A stretch of DNA of 7,482 nt from Pseudanabaenales cyanobacterium (lineage in GTDB: Bacteria; Cyanobacteriota; Cyanobacteriia; Phormidesmidales; Phormidesmidaceae), in the NCBI GenBank assembly GCA_022360135.1, contig JAKSDM010001132.1:1-7482 (forward strand), in the 5' to 3' direction. The translations under genes were made by a program, and so were the position numbers. Of the stretch, positions 6,370 through 7,482 are shown one piece after another. Under the pieces are notes generated by a model, which saw nothing but the letters and a program-made list of their open reading frames with translations, was not told where the DNA came from and made no database searches. How positions within the stretch are numbered: the first letter of the stretch is position 1; each line of letters opens with the position of its first letter.

Positions 6370-7482
6370 GTGACTAAATTATCTCTTATTAAGGTACTTG
6401 ATGACTTGTCAAAAGTCAGAGATATTTTACTATCTTGTAAAACTAGAGATGAAGCTATTAAAAGTGCTTTAGATATTGTGCTAAAGAGGCTGCACCCTCA
6501 GACAGCTGCCATCTTTTTGTTCTCCAAGGATGGGCATCTAGTGCGTGCTGGAATAAAGGGAACAGACCTTAACGATAAACCTATAGACAATAACTGGTTT
6601 CCTCAAGAAAGCTACAAAGTCGGCGAAAGTTTCACGGGGCGAGTTGTACTCCCTGCAACAGACGACTCACGTTACGGGAAGCCTCAGTGGTTCGACGATC
6701 TAGGTAATGAACACTTAAATGATAAAAGTAAGTCTGAATATTTAAGTAAATTAGGTGAAATAAAATTTGTAATTGGCGTGCCTTTAAATAGTCAAAATAG
6801 AACTTATGGCGTGCTTGAAGTTATTAATAAGTTAAATCGAAACGATCAAGGTCTTACAAGCTTTGGTACGGAAGAGATATATTGGCTGGCTGCTATAGGT
6901 GCAAATTTAGCAACTTCCATATCAAATTTACGCAGAAATAGCCAAATAAGGATGTTAACCGAAATAGGTAATTTATTAGTAGAAACTCCTGTTGATAAAA
7001 ATTCCATATTTCGGAGTGTTTGTGAAGAGATTGCAAATAAACTACTTAACCCTAATACTTCCTTTAAGGTATGTGTAATCCATGGAGGAGTTAAACCTGA
7101 TCCGTTAAGGGTATTAGCAAAAGCTAAAGTTGAAGGCGTAACTTGGAAAGGAAGAAAAGATGGAAAAAGAGAGTATGGAACGGGCTTTGTAGGAAGAGCT
7201 GCTGATAGCGGCGAACACATAATCGTTAAGAGAATTAGTGAAGATATAGATAAATTTTATAATCAAAAGTGGATTAAAGATAATCATCTTGACTCTTGTG
7301 CTTGCCTTCCACTAGTAGCAAAAGGCAAGGTTGTAGGTACGATTTCTTTGTTTGCTGGATACAATTACACTTTTCATGAAGATATCATTAACTTATTGCA
7401 AAGCGTAGCATCTTTAATTGCATCTTTTGCACTGAGAGCCATGGCTTCAGAGGAGGTAAGGAAACTCGAAAAACATCAAAAA
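6370..7482 (+). CDS. Tandem GAF-domain protein, 3' end outside the window
   Basis: 371 codons are open from the GTG at 6370 to the window edge with no stop. GAF domains are small sensor folds that bind cyclic nucleotides, tetrapyrroles or other ligands, and often control an output domain behind them. GAF 1 covers about residues 20-180 (ILLSCKTRDEAIKSALDIVL, AAIFLFSKDG, GESFTGRVV, then GVPLNSQNRTYGVLEVINKL). GAF 2 covers about 195-355 (LTEIGNLLVETPVDKNSIF, GTGFVGRAADSGEHIIV, then CLPLVAKGKVVGTISLFAG). A charged helix (ASEEVRKLEKHQK) begins after GAF 2 and may lead to a kinase, cyclase or other output domain beyond the window. I see no bilin-binding Cys motif. Base composition is strikingly AT-rich (15 G/C of 60 at 6721-6780, against 37 of 60 at 2041-2100 in the ATPase gene), pointing to a separate origin from the conjugation genes. 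Confidence 0.88.
   Translation, partial: MTKLSLIKVLDDLSKVRDILLSCKTRDEAIKSALDIVLKRLHPQTAAIFLFSKDGHLVRAGIKGTDLNDKPIDNNWFPQESYKVGESFTGRVVLPATDDSRYGKPQWFDDLGNEHLNDKSKSEYLSKLGEIKFVIGVPLNSQNRTYGVLEVINKLNRNDQGLTSFGTEEIYWLAAIGANLATSISNLRRNSQIRMLTEIGNLLVETPVDKNSIFRSVCEEIANKLLNPNTSFKVCVIHGGVKPDPLRVLAKAKVEGVTWKGRKDGKREYGTGFVGRAADSGEHIIVKRISEDIDKFYNQKWIKDNHLDSCACLPLVAKGKVVGTISLFAGYNYTFHEDIINLLQSVASLIASFALRAMASEEVRKLEKHQK

Noticed and set aside
6846..7220. 124-codon minus-strand ORF
   Set aside because: It is antisense to a clear tandem-GAF coding sequence and shows no recognisable protein features.

Overview
The window looks like accessory DNA from a cyanobacterium. Three copies of the octamer GCGATCGC (HIP1, abundant in most cyanobacterial genomes) occur at 2992, 3448 and 4493. 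The transposase types and the unknown gene at 3606 also fit families I know from filamentous cyanobacteria; that last point is from memory, not a search.

Layout. (1) Positions 1-487 hold a 54-bp fold-back sequence and the C-terminal remnant of an IS630-type transposase. (2) Positions 542-3636 hold three closely packed plus-strand genes that read as part of a conjugative type IV secretion operon: a VirB2/TrbC-like pilin candidate with extra membrane segments, a small VirB3-position membrane protein, and a VirB4/TraC-type ATPase. The ATPase has a clear Walker A motif, but the frame appears to switch to foreign sequence at about residue 696, before any Walker B. (3) Positions 3606-4253 hold an unknown conserved-looking cyanobacterial gene, split by a 165-bp MITE-like element with perfect 16-bp terminal inverted repeats and a 9-bp target duplication. 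Removing the element restores a 157-codon frame. (4) Positions 4272-4481 hold ten indel-free 21-bp degenerate repeats with a 7-bp sub-period. (5) Positions 4611-5799 (minus) hold an ISH3-type transposase split by a different, 90-bp MITE-like element with a 7-bp target duplication. Removing it exactly restores the frame. (6) A roughly 500-bp AT-rich spacer follows, and then an AT-rich gene from 6370 that runs off the window and encodes tandem GAF domains.

Overall this is a decaying conjugative or plasmid-derived block full of mobile-element remnants. The most solid new observations are the two small non-autonomous insertions, each proved by an exact target duplication and by restoration of a reading frame. 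I found no clear undescribed defence or signalling system. The tandem-GAF gene is the only apparently intact gene of regulatory type, and its output domain lies outside the window.
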